A DNA stretch of 35,282 nucleotides from Anaerolineales bacterium (GCA_016932165.1 JAFGDK010000052.1:1-35282), one strand, 5' to 3'. Shown: positions 8,139-16,105, counted from the first letter of the stretch. Notes: generated from the sequence alone by a model not told the origin. Program-made: numbers and translations.

Positions 8139-8717
8139 ATGAACGAAATGGATGAAAACGATTCCATCAAGCCCAAATCAAAACCTGCCGCCACTCCCAA
8201 AAAGGTATTAAGCGGCTCAGCAAAATGGCTGCTGGTGGGGCTTGGGGCCTTTGTAATTGGTGCCTTGCTGATCTTCTTCACGCTTTACAATCCCGTCCGT
8301 CAAGAGCTCGATTCGGCCAACACTGATCTGGAAAATGCCAACGAGACAATTAACACACAGGCCGATCAAATCACAACTCTGCAGGCGGAAAATGAGAGCC
8401 TGCAAACAAAGCTGGATTCCACAACGCTGCATCTCGACGTGCTTGAGGCATTATCTGGATTGCGGGGAGCCAGCCTTGCGGTGAACTCTGATGATTACGC
8501 TGGGGCACGCTTGTTACTGATCCAGGCTTCCGAAGCGATGGATTCCTTATATGGCAGGTTAGGAGAAGATCAAAGAGATGTTTTTGCAGCCATACAACAA
8601 AGCGCTGCACAGACGTTGTCTGATCTGCAAGATAACCTTCAATCAGCACAGCCAGAGTTGGATCAGTTGATTAATAATCTGGTGCAGTTGGAAGATAATT
8701 TGTTCCCTGCCCCGTAG
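8139..8717 (+). CDS. Membrane-anchored coiled-coil protein
   Basis: Protein of 192 residues. An N-terminal Lys/Pro-rich cytoplasmic stretch (1-26) precedes one transmembrane helix (about 28-49, WLLVGLGAFVIGALLIFFTL). A heptad-type coiled coil follows (about 58-105) with many Leu, Asn and Gln, then a helical domain with two similar repeats rich in Ala, Asp and Leu. This is a bitopic protein with its bulk outside. ATG 8139 has AGGAGGAAC just upstream; an earlier ATG at 8064 overlaps the previous gene and lacks a site. The family is not recognised. It may form a complex with the lipoprotein at 6823. Confidence 0.75.
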   Translation: MNEMDENDSIKPKSKPAATPKKVLSGSAKWLLVGLGAFVIGALLIFFTLYNPVRQELDSANTDLENANETINTQADQITTLQAENESLQTKLDSTTLHLDVLEALSGLRGASLAVNSDDYAGARLLLIQASEAMDSLYGRLGEDQRDVFAAIQQSAAQTLSDLQDNLQSAQPELDQLINNLVQLEDNLFPAP

Positions 8718-8927
8718 GTTGGAGGACAATTTATCCCAACCGCCAAATGAGCATTCTATCCTGATCGGGTCTGATGAAAACTATTACTTATTGGTGTTAC
8801 CTACATTATGTCGTGATTAGCAATTCATCTGACATCAAGACAATAGTCTGTTGAGAATTTAGTCGAGGTTCACCAGGTCAATTGACAAGGTGAATAAAAA
8901 ATCAGATCCTTCAAAAGGAGAAATATC

Positions 8928-9086
8928 ATGTTGTGGACGATCATCATTATTCTAGCAGTGCTTTGGCTCCTCGGAGCTTTTGGAGGGAGGATCAGCCCAA
9001 AGTTCCCCAAAACTGGCAGCTGGATCCATCTTTTGCTTGTAATCGTGATCATACTCGTCGTTTTGAATTTGCTCGGGTTGGTGTAA
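8928..9086 (+). CDS. lmo0937-type small membrane protein (DUF5670-like), 52 aa
   Basis: ATG 8928 has AAAGGAG seven bases upstream. The 52-residue product starts MLWTIIIILAVLWLLG, has a polar turn GGRISPK..TGSWIH and a second helix LLLVIVIILVVLNLLG. This order (MLWTI, Gly turn, IHLLLVI) is that of the lmo0937/DUF5670 family found in many stress-induced loci. The molecular function is unknown. It stands alone with about 200 bases of upstream spacer, so it may have its own promoter. Confidence 0.82.
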   Translation: MLWTIIIILAVLWLLGAFGGRISPKFPKTGSWIHLLLVIVIILVVLNLLGLV

Positions 9087-9550
9087 ACCTATCCAGTTCG
9101 GTTTCCATATAAACCTGGCAGAGTGGATTAGATTACAGCTTAAACACCCAGGAATGGCTGTCTGCTGTCCGGGCGAAGCAACCGGACGGCAGAAGTTAAA
9201 TTCCTAAACCGGTAATACCCTGGTGTCGAGCAAACAGGCGACAATCGCCTGGAATTTTCGGTCGGGAGTTTGTAAATTCGTGAGAACAAATGCGGAATGG
9301 TCTTTTCAAGGCATCATGTGGACTCGACCGACTATTTAGGAAGAAGCAATCAAACGCACGTTTTCCAATAGCGATGATTGGAAAAGAGTGATCACCTAAC
9401 TGGCAATGACCAGCCTGCGACTGGAGTTTAGTCATCTAAGCCTGCCAGCAACAAATAAGTGGATTAGACCAACGATCTTGCCGGACACGCTTCCGGTGAA
9501 TTAAACCAACTACAAAGGTTCCGATTCTATTAACCAGAAGGATAAAGAAA
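9087..9550. other. Gene-free spacer with a strong hairpin
   Basis: I find no convincing gene here. A hairpin at 9162-9192 (11-bp stem with one G-T pair, nine-base loop) could end the preceding transcript, though no T-run follows. A second short dyad CAGGCGA-CAA-TCGCCTG lies near 9229-9245. The rest shows no clear promoter or repeat. Confidence 0.5.
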
Positions 9551-9673
9551 ATGGCTAAAGGCAAGAACAATAAGAAGGCATCCAAGAAAAAACCGTTGAA
9601 AACCATGAAGGAAAAAAAGCAAGATAAAAAGGATAAGAAAAAAGGGAAAGATCTAAAAGTCTTTGATGAATAA
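9551..9673 (+). CDS. Lysine-rich very small protein, 40 aa
   Basis: ATG 9551 follows AAGGA by eight bases. Nearly half of the 40 residues are Lys, with Asp, Glu and Gln; only the end (LKVFDE) is less basic. It has no hydrophobic core and is probably disordered, so it may bind nucleic acid or acidic polymers. Its separate A-rich composition could inflate a chance ORF, but the ribosome site and its place in the series of small genes favour reality. A 29-codon frame begins one base after its stop (9674-9763) and links it to the next gene. Confidence 0.45.
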   Translation: MAKGKNNKKASKKKPLKTMKEKKQDKKDKKKGKDLKVFDE

Positions 9674-9749
9674 ATGAATGAAGATCCCCAGGTAGAGAAT
9701 CCCTGGGGATTGGAACTCAAAAATACCGATTATTTGAAAGGCAGGCCAA

Positions 9750-9923
9750 ATGGGATATTCTGAAGCAGAGAAAAGTGATAAAGAAGATGAGAGGCAGCCG
9801 GTGAGATTCTCGGTATGCAGCAGACATTGGCCGTTATTTGCAGATGATGAACGTGCGCTCCTGGGTGATAGTGACCACTGTATCCTTTGCCATCCCGCAG
9901 AAAATGATAGTCTTGGCGGCTAA
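9750..9923 (+). CDS. Small Cys/His protein, possible zinc-binding, 57 aa
   Basis: ATG 9750 follows AAAGG by about eight bases. The 57-residue product has a charged N-terminus (1-19) followed by VCSRHW (Cys23, His26) and CILCHP (Cys44, Cys47, His48). A CxxH...CxxC arrangement about 20 residues apart suits a single zinc (or iron) site. I do not recognise the family. The ORF is small, so coding status rests on the ribosome site and the ordered metal-ligand pattern. Confidence 0.5.
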   Translation: MGYSEAEKSDKEDERQPVRFSVCSRHWPLFADDERALLGDSDHCILCHPAENDSLGG

Positions 9924-10067
9924 AAGTAGCCAGCTGTCAGATATTTTTGCGGGATGCCTTTCACCAATCCCCAGGTTGGATTTGGTCAAATAAACCGATG
10001 ACTGGCAAAAGGCTCAAACCAGATCGGAAAATAAAAACTGCGATGATTTAGATTAAAGTGAGGCACC

Positions 10068-11546
10068 ATGAAAATCTTATTGGTTTACCCCGAATTCCCC
10101 GATACCTTTTGGAGCTTCAAACATGCCCTCAAGTTTGTCCGCAAGAAGGCCGGTTCTCCGCCGTTGGGTCTTTTAACCGTGGCGGCAATGCTGCCTCCTG
10201 AGTGGGAAACAAAGCTGATTGATTTGAATGTGACCAACCTTCAAACCGAGGATCTGATCTGGGCTGATTATGTGTTCATCAGCGCGATGGTCGTTCAGCG
10301 AGATGCAGTATCCATTGTGATTGCTCAATGCAAGCAGGCCGGCGCCAAAATAGTGGCAGGGGGACCATTGTTCACAATGGAACACGAACAGTTTCCGGAT
10401 GTCGATCACTTTGTACTCAACGAGGCGGAATTGACCCTGCCGCCTTTTATGGCAGATCTGGCAAATGGTTGTCCACAACCTGTCTATACCACCAGTGAGT
10501 TTCCGGATATCCGCCAAACCCCAGCCCCCTTGTGGCACCTGGCAGATCTCAAGCAATACGATACGGTCAGCGTCCAGTTCTCACGGGGTTGTCCCTTCAA
10601 TTGTGACTTCTGCAATATCACTACCCTATTGGGGTATCGCCCTCGAACCAAAACTGCCGAGCAGATCATCGCCGAATTGGACAGCTTATACGCGCTAGGC
10701 TGGCGCAAAAGCGTCTTTTTCGTGGACGACAACTTTATTGGCAACAAGAAGCAGATCAAAACTGAATTATTGCCCGCGTTGATCGAATGGCGTAAAGGAA
10801 AAACCGGCATGCGGTTCAGCACTGAAGCCTCGATCAACCTGGTCGACGATCCGGTACTGCTAAAGCTCATCACCCAGGCAGGGTTTGATACCGTTTTTGT
10901 CGGAATTGAAACGCCAAATCTGGACAGCCTAACGGAATGCAGCAAGAGCCAGAACAAAGGGCGCGACCTGGTAGAGAGCGTAAAGCGCCTGCAACGAGCT
11001 GGCTTACAGGTGCAGGGTGGGTTCATCGTCGGTTTTGACAACGATCCTCCCTCGATTTTTAAGCTGCAGGTGGATTTCATCCAAAAAAGCGGGATTGTGA
11101 CTGCAATGGTGGGATTGCTGCAAGCCCCTCTTGGGACAAGGCTTTATGAGCGTATGAAACAACAAGGCCGTCTGGTGAAGGAGTTTTCAGGCGATAACGT
11201 AGATGGCTCAACTAATATCATTCCAAAGATGGGTCTGGATCCGCTACGAGAAGGTTACCGCAAGCTTTTATCTAAGATCTACTCCCCTGAGCTCTATTAC
11301 GACCGGGTGATTACTTTCCTGCGCGAGTACCATCCTCCCAAGATCCAGTTCCACCCAGACCCGCAATACATCCTGGCCTTGGGGCGCTCCATTTACCAAT
11401 TGGGGATCCGCGGGGTTGAACGCGTCCATTATTGGCGGCTCTTTTTCTGGACGCTTTTCCATCGTCCGCGTCTCTTCCCTTTGGCGATAACCATGGCAAT
11501 TATGGGTTTTCATTTCCGCCAGGTGATCGAGTTGCACGTTAATTAG
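10068..11546 (+). CDS. B12-binding radical SAM protein with DUF4070 C-terminus
   Basis: Protein of 492 residues. The N-terminal cobalamin-binding-like domain (about 1-145; LVYPEFPDTFW, GGPLFT) precedes a radical SAM domain with RGCPFNCDFC, the CxxxCxxC ligands of the 4Fe-4S cluster, at about 176-185. A DUF4070-type C-terminal region follows (about 330-480). Family members include methyltransferases such as the hopanoid C2 methylase, but this subgroup is broad, so the substrate is not assigned. The C-terminus contains a hydrophobic stretch that may touch the membrane. There is no adjacent partner gene. AAAGTGAGG lies just before the ATG. Confidence 0.88.
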   Translation: MKILLVYPEFPDTFWSFKHALKFVRKKAGSPPLGLLTVAAMLPPEWETKLIDLNVTNLQTEDLIWADYVFISAMVVQRDAVSIVIAQCKQAGAKIVAGGPLFTMEHEQFPDVDHFVLNEAELTLPPFMADLANGCPQPVYTTSEFPDIRQTPAPLWHLADLKQYDTVSVQFSRGCPFNCDFCNITTLLGYRPRTKTAEQIIAELDSLYALGWRKSVFFVDDNFIGNKKQIKTELLPALIEWRKGKTGMRFSTEASINLVDDPVLLKLITQAGFDTVFVGIETPNLDSLTECSKSQNKGRDLVESVKRLQRAGLQVQGGFIVGFDNDPPSIFKLQVDFIQKSGIVTAMVGLLQAPLGTRLYERMKQQGRLVKEFSGDNVDGSTNIIPKMGLDPLREGYRKLLSKIYSPELYYDRVITFLREYHPPKIQFHPDPQYILALGRSIYQLGIRGVERVHYWRLFFWTLFHRPRLFPLAITMAIMGFHFRQVIELHVN

Positions 11547-11734
11547 AATTGAGCCGACTGAGGTGGGAATGGATTCAGGACAGAAGCGCAACTTCAACGG
11601 ATGGAAGGCGCAGATTAAATTCAATTTCAAAGACATCTTCGACTTGACCGTTTTTTACCCAAAAATTTTAAGAATCTTATTGAAAATCTAGCAGATCATC
11701 CAATTTTTGCCTAGTATCGAAGCGAATCATAGAC

Positions 11735-11766
11735 AAAAACCGCTCAGGATCAATCCTGGGCGGTTT
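11735..11766 (-). terminator. Terminator of tRNA-Arg
   Basis: On the minus strand a 13-bp stem (one G-T pair) with a four-base loop is followed by five T, starting three bases past the tRNA 3' end. Confidence 0.75.
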
Positions 11767-11769
11767 GTG

Positions 11770-11843
11770 TACCCCAGCTGCGATTCGAACGCAGAACCTA
11801 CGCTTTAGGAGAGCGTTGCTCTATCCTTTTGAGCTACTGGGGC
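11770..11843 (-). tRNA. tRNA-Arg (anticodon CCU)
   Basis: Read on the minus strand, all arms fold: acceptor GCCCCAG/CTGGGGT (first pair G-U), D arm GCTC/GAGC, anticodon arm ACGCT-CTCCTAA-AGCGT giving anticodon CCU (reads AGG), T arm CTGCG-TTCGAAT-CGCAG, discriminator A. It is 74 nt, with no encoded CCA. A terminator hairpin follows. Confidence 0.95.
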
Positions 11844-12028
11844 GTAGGGATAGTATAAATTGAACTCCCGCCTTCTGCAATAACAAATTTCCGTCAGATG
11901 AAAAGATGGCCTTTGCTTGCCTCCTACTTCGCAAACGCCAATAGTTCATCCTCTGGCTGAGCGTCTGGTCGGCTTCCAGCTAAACGCCAACTTTCTTAAG
12001 AAACAGATTAACAATATTGAACTATTGC

Positions 12029-12057
12029 TTGACAATTTTAATTATTTTATATATTAT
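12029..12057 (+). promoter_or_regulatory. Near-consensus sigma-70-type promoter
   Basis: TTGACA (12029-12034), 17-base spacer, TATTAT (12052-12057), in a very AT-rich stretch. It is placed to drive the SHOCT-like/DUF4097 pair, with transcription starting near 12064 and a leader of about 80 bases. Confidence 0.8.
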
Positions 12058-12143
12058 TTCAAATAATAATATGTTGTATTTAATTTATTTGAATTTTGCC
12101 GATAAGTTCTTTTACCTCCGGCAGCACAAACAAGGATAATCTC

Positions 12144-12512
12144 ATGACAATCTCAGAAGAACGACTCCAGGTACTCAAAATGATCGAAGAAGGAAAGATC
12201 AGCGTGGAAGAAGGCGCCTCCCTGCTCAACGCCCTGGAAGGCAAGGCCGCCCGCAATACCCACCTGATCCGCGACCGCCGCCAGCTGCGTGTCCAGGTGG
12301 ATGACACCCGCAGCGGCCACCGCAAGGTCAACGTCACCCTCCCCATGGCTCTGGTGAATGCCGGGCTGAAGATCGCCGACAACTACCTCGACGAACAAAC
12401 CAGCCAGCACGCTGCCGCCCTATACGATGCCATCCGCTCTGGCGAGACCGGCAAGATCATCGACGTTCACGACATCCAAGACGGCGAACACGTACAAATT
12501 TATCTTGAATAG
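12144..12512 (+). CDS. SHOCT-like domain protein
   Basis: Protein of 122 residues. The N-terminal 33 residues (ERLQVLKMIEEGKISVEEGASLL) are a SHOCT-like (YvlB N-terminal type) helical hairpin, often an oligomerisation or docking module. The remainder is a small alpha/beta region (RQLRVQVDD, KVNVTLPMALVNAGLK) of a type commonly found ahead of DUF4097 proteins. AAGGA lies seven bases before ATG 12144; an upstream in-frame ATG at 12096 has no such site. The next gene starts nine bases after the stop, so they form an operon behind the promoter at 12029. Similar pairs are linked to envelope-stress control, which I infer here. Confidence 0.82.
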   Translation: MTISEERLQVLKMIEEGKISVEEGASLLNALEGKAARNTHLIRDRRQLRVQVDDTRSGHRKVNVTLPMALVNAGLKIADNYLDEQTSQHAAALYDAIRSGETGKIIDVHDIQDGEHVQIYLE

Positions 12513-12521
12513 GAGATGACA

Positions 12522-13439
12522 ATGCCCACCGAATCCCAGGAACACACCTTTCAAGTCAGCTCACCGGCTACATTGATCGTCAAAAACATCCGCGGGAAAG
12601 TCGATCTCACCCCCAGCGAGGATGGCCTCATCAAGATCGAAGTCATCACCTACCCCACCGACGGCAACCCCGACGATACCCGCATTGAGCTCAACCAGGA
12701 CTCCAGCGGCGGCGTGCGCGCCCAGGTCAGCCTGCCCGAGAATGATTTTGGCATCGGGCGGCGCAAACCCATGCGGGTTGATTTCCGCATCCAGGCTCCT
12801 GTGCATACCGATATCAAAGCCCGCAATGTCTCTGGTTCCGTCTCCGCCTGCGGCTTCCGCGGCCGCATCCACCTCGCCACCGTCAGCGGCGGCATTCACG
12901 CCGAAGACCTTGCCGGGCAGTTGAGTCTCGAATCGGTCAGCGGCCGGGTGGAAGGCCAAAACCTGACGGGCGATGCAGAGGTCAAGGTCGTCTCCGGAAC
13001 GATCAATCTGCGCCAGTGTGATTTTCCCAGGTTAGACGCCTCCTCAGTCAGCGGCAATTCCACTATCCAGACGGCCTTTGGTCCCGGTCCCTATAAGCTC
13101 AGCGCGGTTTCTGGCTCCCTGCTGCTGGTCGTCCCCAAAGGTTCCGACTGCGATGTCGACGCCTCCACCCTCAGCGGCCGCTTCTATACCGACCTGGATG
13201 TGCGCCAGGCCAGCGCCAGTAAGCGCCGCTGGCAGGTGAAGATCGGCAACGGCGGCCCGCAGGTGCGCATGAATACCGTTTCCGGCAAGATGCGCTTGCT
13301 TACCTCCCTCGATGCCCGCGGGCAGGTGCCTGCCGTGGCCCGGACAGCCCAGACCCAGGATGCGCGCAAAGAGACTCTCAACCGCCTAAGCAAGGGCGAG
13401 ATCAATGTAGATGAAGCGTTGAAGGAGCTTGCTCCCTAA
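12522..13439 (+). CDS. DUF4097 beta-strand repeat protein with C-terminal SHOCT-like tail
   Basis: Protein of 305 residues. Residues about 8-260 contain repeated strand units with SVSG/TVSG/SGxxxx turns (for example ARNVSGSVSA, ATVSGGIHA, ESVSGRVEG), the DUF4097 right-handed beta-helix pattern. The last 25 residues (LNRLSKGEINVDEALKEL) echo the SHOCT-like motif of the preceding protein, hinting that the two dock or compete. No signal peptide is seen, so it is probably cytoplasmic or membrane-peripheral. AGGAG lies directly against ATG 12516 but six bases before ATG 12522, so I choose the latter. A terminator follows at 13488. Confidence 0.85.
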   Translation: MPTESQEHTFQVSSPATLIVKNIRGKVDLTPSEDGLIKIEVITYPTDGNPDDTRIELNQDSSGGVRAQVSLPENDFGIGRRKPMRVDFRIQAPVHTDIKARNVSGSVSACGFRGRIHLATVSGGIHAEDLAGQLSLESVSGRVEGQNLTGDAEVKVVSGTINLRQCDFPRLDASSVSGNSTIQTAFGPGPYKLSAVSGSLLLVVPKGSDCDVDASTLSGRFYTDLDVRQASASKRRWQVKIGNGGPQVRMNTVSGKMRLLTSLDARGQVPAVARTAQTQDARKETLNRLSKGEINVDEALKELAP

Positions 13440-13487
13440 CAAGCGGATTTCTCGTTAAAGAACCCGCCACCTTCAACCGTTTTATCA

Positions 13488-13515
13488 GACGCAGGTTCCC
13501 GCCTGCGTCTTTTTT
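13488..13515 (+). terminator. Rho-independent terminator
   Basis: Eight-bp stem GACGCAGG/CCTGCGTC with a six-base loop, followed by six T, ending the SHOCT-like/DUF4097 transcript. Confidence 0.85.
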
Positions 13516-13569
13516 ATGCCCTCAGAAAAAAAAGAAAAGCTGTCTTGTTCAATTTTAGCCCTCCATCAG

Positions 13570-13600
13570 GGTGCATCTGCGTTCATCTGTGGTCAATTTA
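13570..13600. repeat. Possible dispersed-repeat fragment
   Basis: The short string TCTGCGTTCATCTGTGGTC in this span resembles a recurrent intergenic sequence I recall from many environmental bacterial genomes. Only one copy is visible in this window, so its repeat status cannot be shown here. Confidence 0.3.
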
Positions 13601-13660
13601 ATTATCCTGATCCCTGATCACGAAGTGCCTAATCCCTGCTTTTCGTCTATAATCCTGACT

Positions 13661-14914
13661 ATGAAACGCCGCCCTCTGCTATGGCTGATCCTGATCCTTT
13701 TCCTGGCCGCGTGCAGCAGCCCGTCGCCTTCAAACCCGCCTGCCGTCACTCCCACCGCAAACCTGCCCACAGTCACGCCTCTCCCACCCACGCAGACACC
13801 GGCCAGCGCGGCTGCCGCTCCTGCCGAGACGCCGCCCCCCCAATTAAGCGCACAAAGCACCTTTGAGGTCATCGCCGCCTTGCGGGCTTACGTATTGATC
13901 GTCGAGGAATGGATTGAGAAGACCGCCAGCCTGGAAGAACGGCAGGCCGTCCTCGCCCCGCTGATCGAATACGGGCAAAGACCGCTGGGCAAAATCTTTG
14001 ATCATTACATCCCGGATGACCAACTGCAGGCAGAATGGTTTGCCGCCAGGGATGCATTTATGGAGTTCGACCAATCTGCATTCGCCTGGGCGATTGGTCA
14101 GAGCACCCACGAAGAATTCTTGCCCCTTTTGGCTCAAGTCAGCGAAATCACCCAGGAAATGATGAAGGACGCTGAAAAAGCTGCCCAAGCCAGCGGATTG
14201 GATCCATCCATCTACGGGCCGGATTACACCGGAGCCACCCGGGCTGTTGCATCCTTGCTCCCCGAGCTCAGCTTTCAGCCGCTGGCAGCGATACCCCCCG
14301 CCGGGGATTTAAATCCCGCCCTGCAGCTGGCACAGATCACCCCATTTGTGTTCTCATTTGCCGGATCCGAGATCTTCTTCACCATCGGCACCATTGAGAA
14401 CGCCTCCGCCACCCCCCAGCAGAATGTGGAAGTAGAGGTGCAATATTTTAACTTCCTGGATGAACACCTGGGCACCGTCCGCGGCCGGCTGCTGGCAGAT
14501 ATCGCCAACCCGGCAGGTGTCTACCCCTTCATCGCCGCCGAGCTGGTTGCCGGTGAAGAAGAGGCCCTCAAGGACTGGACCCGCTACGAAGCCGCGGCTT
14601 TTTCCTTTCCTGTCTCTGTGGAATCTTACCAGGCGTTTGATCTGGTCCTCACGCTCTCCGAAGAGATTGATCAGCAAATTGTCCTGCGCGGCCAGCTCAC
14701 CAACACCGGCGGACAAGCTGTTGAGCTGGCCGATGTCCGCATTGGCGCCGCCGCCTTTGATGCCGCTGGAGTTCTTGTCGCTGTGGGAGATGGTTCTCCC
14801 GCCTCTGCCGGAGCCTTATCACCGGGTGCATCAGCCGCCTTCACAATTGTCATCCAGGCAGCAAATGGAGAACCCGCCAGCTACCAGTTCTTTGCTGAAG
14901 TGGTTCCGGAATAA
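13661..14914 (+). CDS. Surface lipoprotein with Pro/Thr linker, function unknown
   Basis: Protein of 417 residues. The signal peptide ends in the lipobox LAAC with Cys18. A Pro/Thr/Ala-rich linker (about 19-62) spaces the folded part from the membrane. The middle (65-190) is helical and the C-terminal half looks like two beta-sandwich repeats (FxLEVE-type strands with NTGGQAVELADVRIGA). Such FxLYD-like domains are common in exported lipoproteins; no catalytic motif is seen. I start at ATG 13661 because residues upstream would block the signal peptide. A TATAAT at 13648-13653 is only seven bases before the ATG and no ribosome site is present, so a leaderless message is possible. Confidence 0.8.
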   Translation: MKRRPLLWLILILFLAACSSPSPSNPPAVTPTANLPTVTPLPPTQTPASAAAAPAETPPPQLSAQSTFEVIAALRAYVLIVEEWIEKTASLEERQAVLAPLIEYGQRPLGKIFDHYIPDDQLQAEWFAARDAFMEFDQSAFAWAIGQSTHEEFLPLLAQVSEITQEMMKDAEKAAQASGLDPSIYGPDYTGATRAVASLLPELSFQPLAAIPPAGDLNPALQLAQITPFVFSFAGSEIFFTIGTIENASATPQQNVEVEVQYFNFLDEHLGTVRGRLLADIANPAGVYPFIAAELVAGEEEALKDWTRYEAAAFSFPVSVESYQAFDLVLTLSEEIDQQIVLRGQLTNTGGQAVELADVRIGAAAFDAAGVLVAVGDGSPASAGALSPGASAAFTIVIQAANGEPASYQFFAEVVPE

Positions 14915-14926
14915 TATCCGATTTTC

Positions 14927-14980
14927 AGTTCCTGTTTACAGGACTTTTCGAGGAGCGCAGTAAGTGCGCGTTTTCTTTTA
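14927..14980. terminator. Convergent-gene terminator region
   Basis: Two small hairpins lie between convergent genes: 14927-14945 (eight pairs with one bulge, then TTTT) and 14955-14969 (GCGCA/TGCGC, then GTTTTCTTTT). Both suit termination of the rightward lipoprotein gene; evidence for the leftward gene is weaker. Confidence 0.5.
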
Positions 14981-14985
14981 CCGGG

Positions 14986-15855
14986 CTAGCCCTGAACGTC
15001 CCGGGCGCTGCCGAGATGGGCGGTGAACCAGAAGTTATCTCCCGTCTCCAAGCCAAGCAAGACCCACTGCAGTTCAATCGCCTGAGCGTAAAACCGCGCC
15101 CGGCGAATTAACTTGGTCATTTCAGGGTAGGCGAGGCTCATCTTCTGCACAAACCGCTCGCCGTAATTGGTGATCAGCGTACCGATATCCAGGGCCGGGT
15201 CTCCCAAACCCGAGACACCGAAGTCGATGATCCCGGTGATCAATTCCTGTTCGGGGTTAAACAGAATGTGGGAAGGTACCAGGTCGCCGTGGATCAATCT
15301 TGGAGTATAGGTGAACGCTTCCGGGTCGTCCATAACGCTGGCAAATAAATCCTCTACCCAGGTGATCTGGTGCTTGAGCAGCAACGGATAAACTTTTTCC
15401 TCCATGCGCGCTTTGAGTTCAACCCATTTCCTGCGCGTGACCGGTGCCATTGTCGAAGGCAGCTCCCAATCGACGGAGGTGAGATCCACCCCGTGCAGCT
15501 GGCGGAGAAAGGCGCCCAGCTGATCGGCGGTCTTTTCCTGTGCAGATGGGCCGAGAGCAAGCAGGGTTTTGCGCAGCAAGGCCTGACCGGGAACAAGCGG
15601 ATAAACTACACTGCCCGGCCCGCGGTACACAGGCGTGGGAATCTGGATATTTAGGTGTGGTCGGACCAGATCGAGGATATCCAGTTCCAGGTTGAGAATC
15701 TGGGCAAAACCATCATTTTTGGCAAACCGGAAGACCAGTTCTTGGTTCACGATGGCAACATCATTGATCAAACCCTCGTCAATGCGTTCGAAGTGATTGA
15801 TCTCAAGTTCGGGCATGATTTTCTGGACACGTTCTTTCAGTTGGTCGGCGGACAT
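14986..15855 (-). CDS. Aminoglycoside phosphotransferase-fold (APH/choline kinase-like) protein
   Basis: Protein of 289 residues. The kinase fold is shown by the catalytic loop LIHGDLVPSHILF (Asp base, with His in the usual Asn place), the metal motif IIDFGVSGLGDP and the trailing PALDIGTLI. The N-lobe begins with LINDVAIVNQELVFRFAKN, where Lys is the likely ATP-binding residue. APH-family members phosphorylate aminoglycosides, homoserine, fructosamine or other small alcohols; nothing in this sequence fixes which. It is a single-gene unit read leftwards. AGGAGATGTGATCT lies just before the start. Resistance is not implied. Confidence 0.8.
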   Translation of the reverse strand: MSADQLKERVQKIMPELEINHFERIDEGLINDVAIVNQELVFRFAKNDGFAQILNLELDILDLVRPHLNIQIPTPVYRGPGSVVYPLVPGQALLRKTLLALGPSAQEKTADQLGAFLRQLHGVDLTSVDWELPSTMAPVTRRKWVELKARMEEKVYPLLLKHQITWVEDLFASVMDDPEAFTYTPRLIHGDLVPSHILFNPEQELITGIIDFGVSGLGDPALDIGTLITNYGERFVQKMSLAYPEMTKLIRRARFYAQAIELQWVLLGLETGDNFWFTAHLGSARDVQG

Positions 15856-15890
15856 AGATCACATCTCCTGAGTGAAGACAGTTAGTTGGC

Positions 15891-16082
15891 TTGCCTGAGG
15901 GCAATTATAAATCATCAGGTCCGCTTTCAGCCCTTGAAATTTTTGATTTATTTGGAACAATTGCCAGTATCATCATCTTCATCAGGTTGATCCACCTACT
16001 CAACCTGACAGAAGCAGGACGCGAAGCCTTCAGGCAGTCCAAGCAAAGCCTTCAGCAGATCCTGGACGATCTTCCAGACTGA
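15891..16082 (+). CDS. Possible small membrane protein, 63 aa
   Basis: A frame from TTG 15891 to 16082 encodes a hydrophobic helix (about 17-40, IFDLFGTIASIIIFIRLIHL) and an amphipathic charged C-terminus (EAGREAFRQSKQSLQQILDD). Codon use looks coding-like, and a hairpin follows. Against it: only a TTG start, no ATG, no ribosome site, and an upstream stop at 15873. I regard it as possible. Confidence 0.35.
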   Translation: MPEGNYKSSGPLSALEIFDLFGTIASIIIFIRLIHLLNLTEAGREAFRQSKQSLQQILDDLPD

Positions 16083-16105
16083 CCAAACTTATATGCCATA
16101 TCTAA

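Noticed and set aside
14986-15855. Reading the APH-fold gene as an antibiotic resistance gene
   Set aside because: The fold covers many small-molecule kinases; the His in the catalytic-loop Asn position and lack of context do not support resistance.
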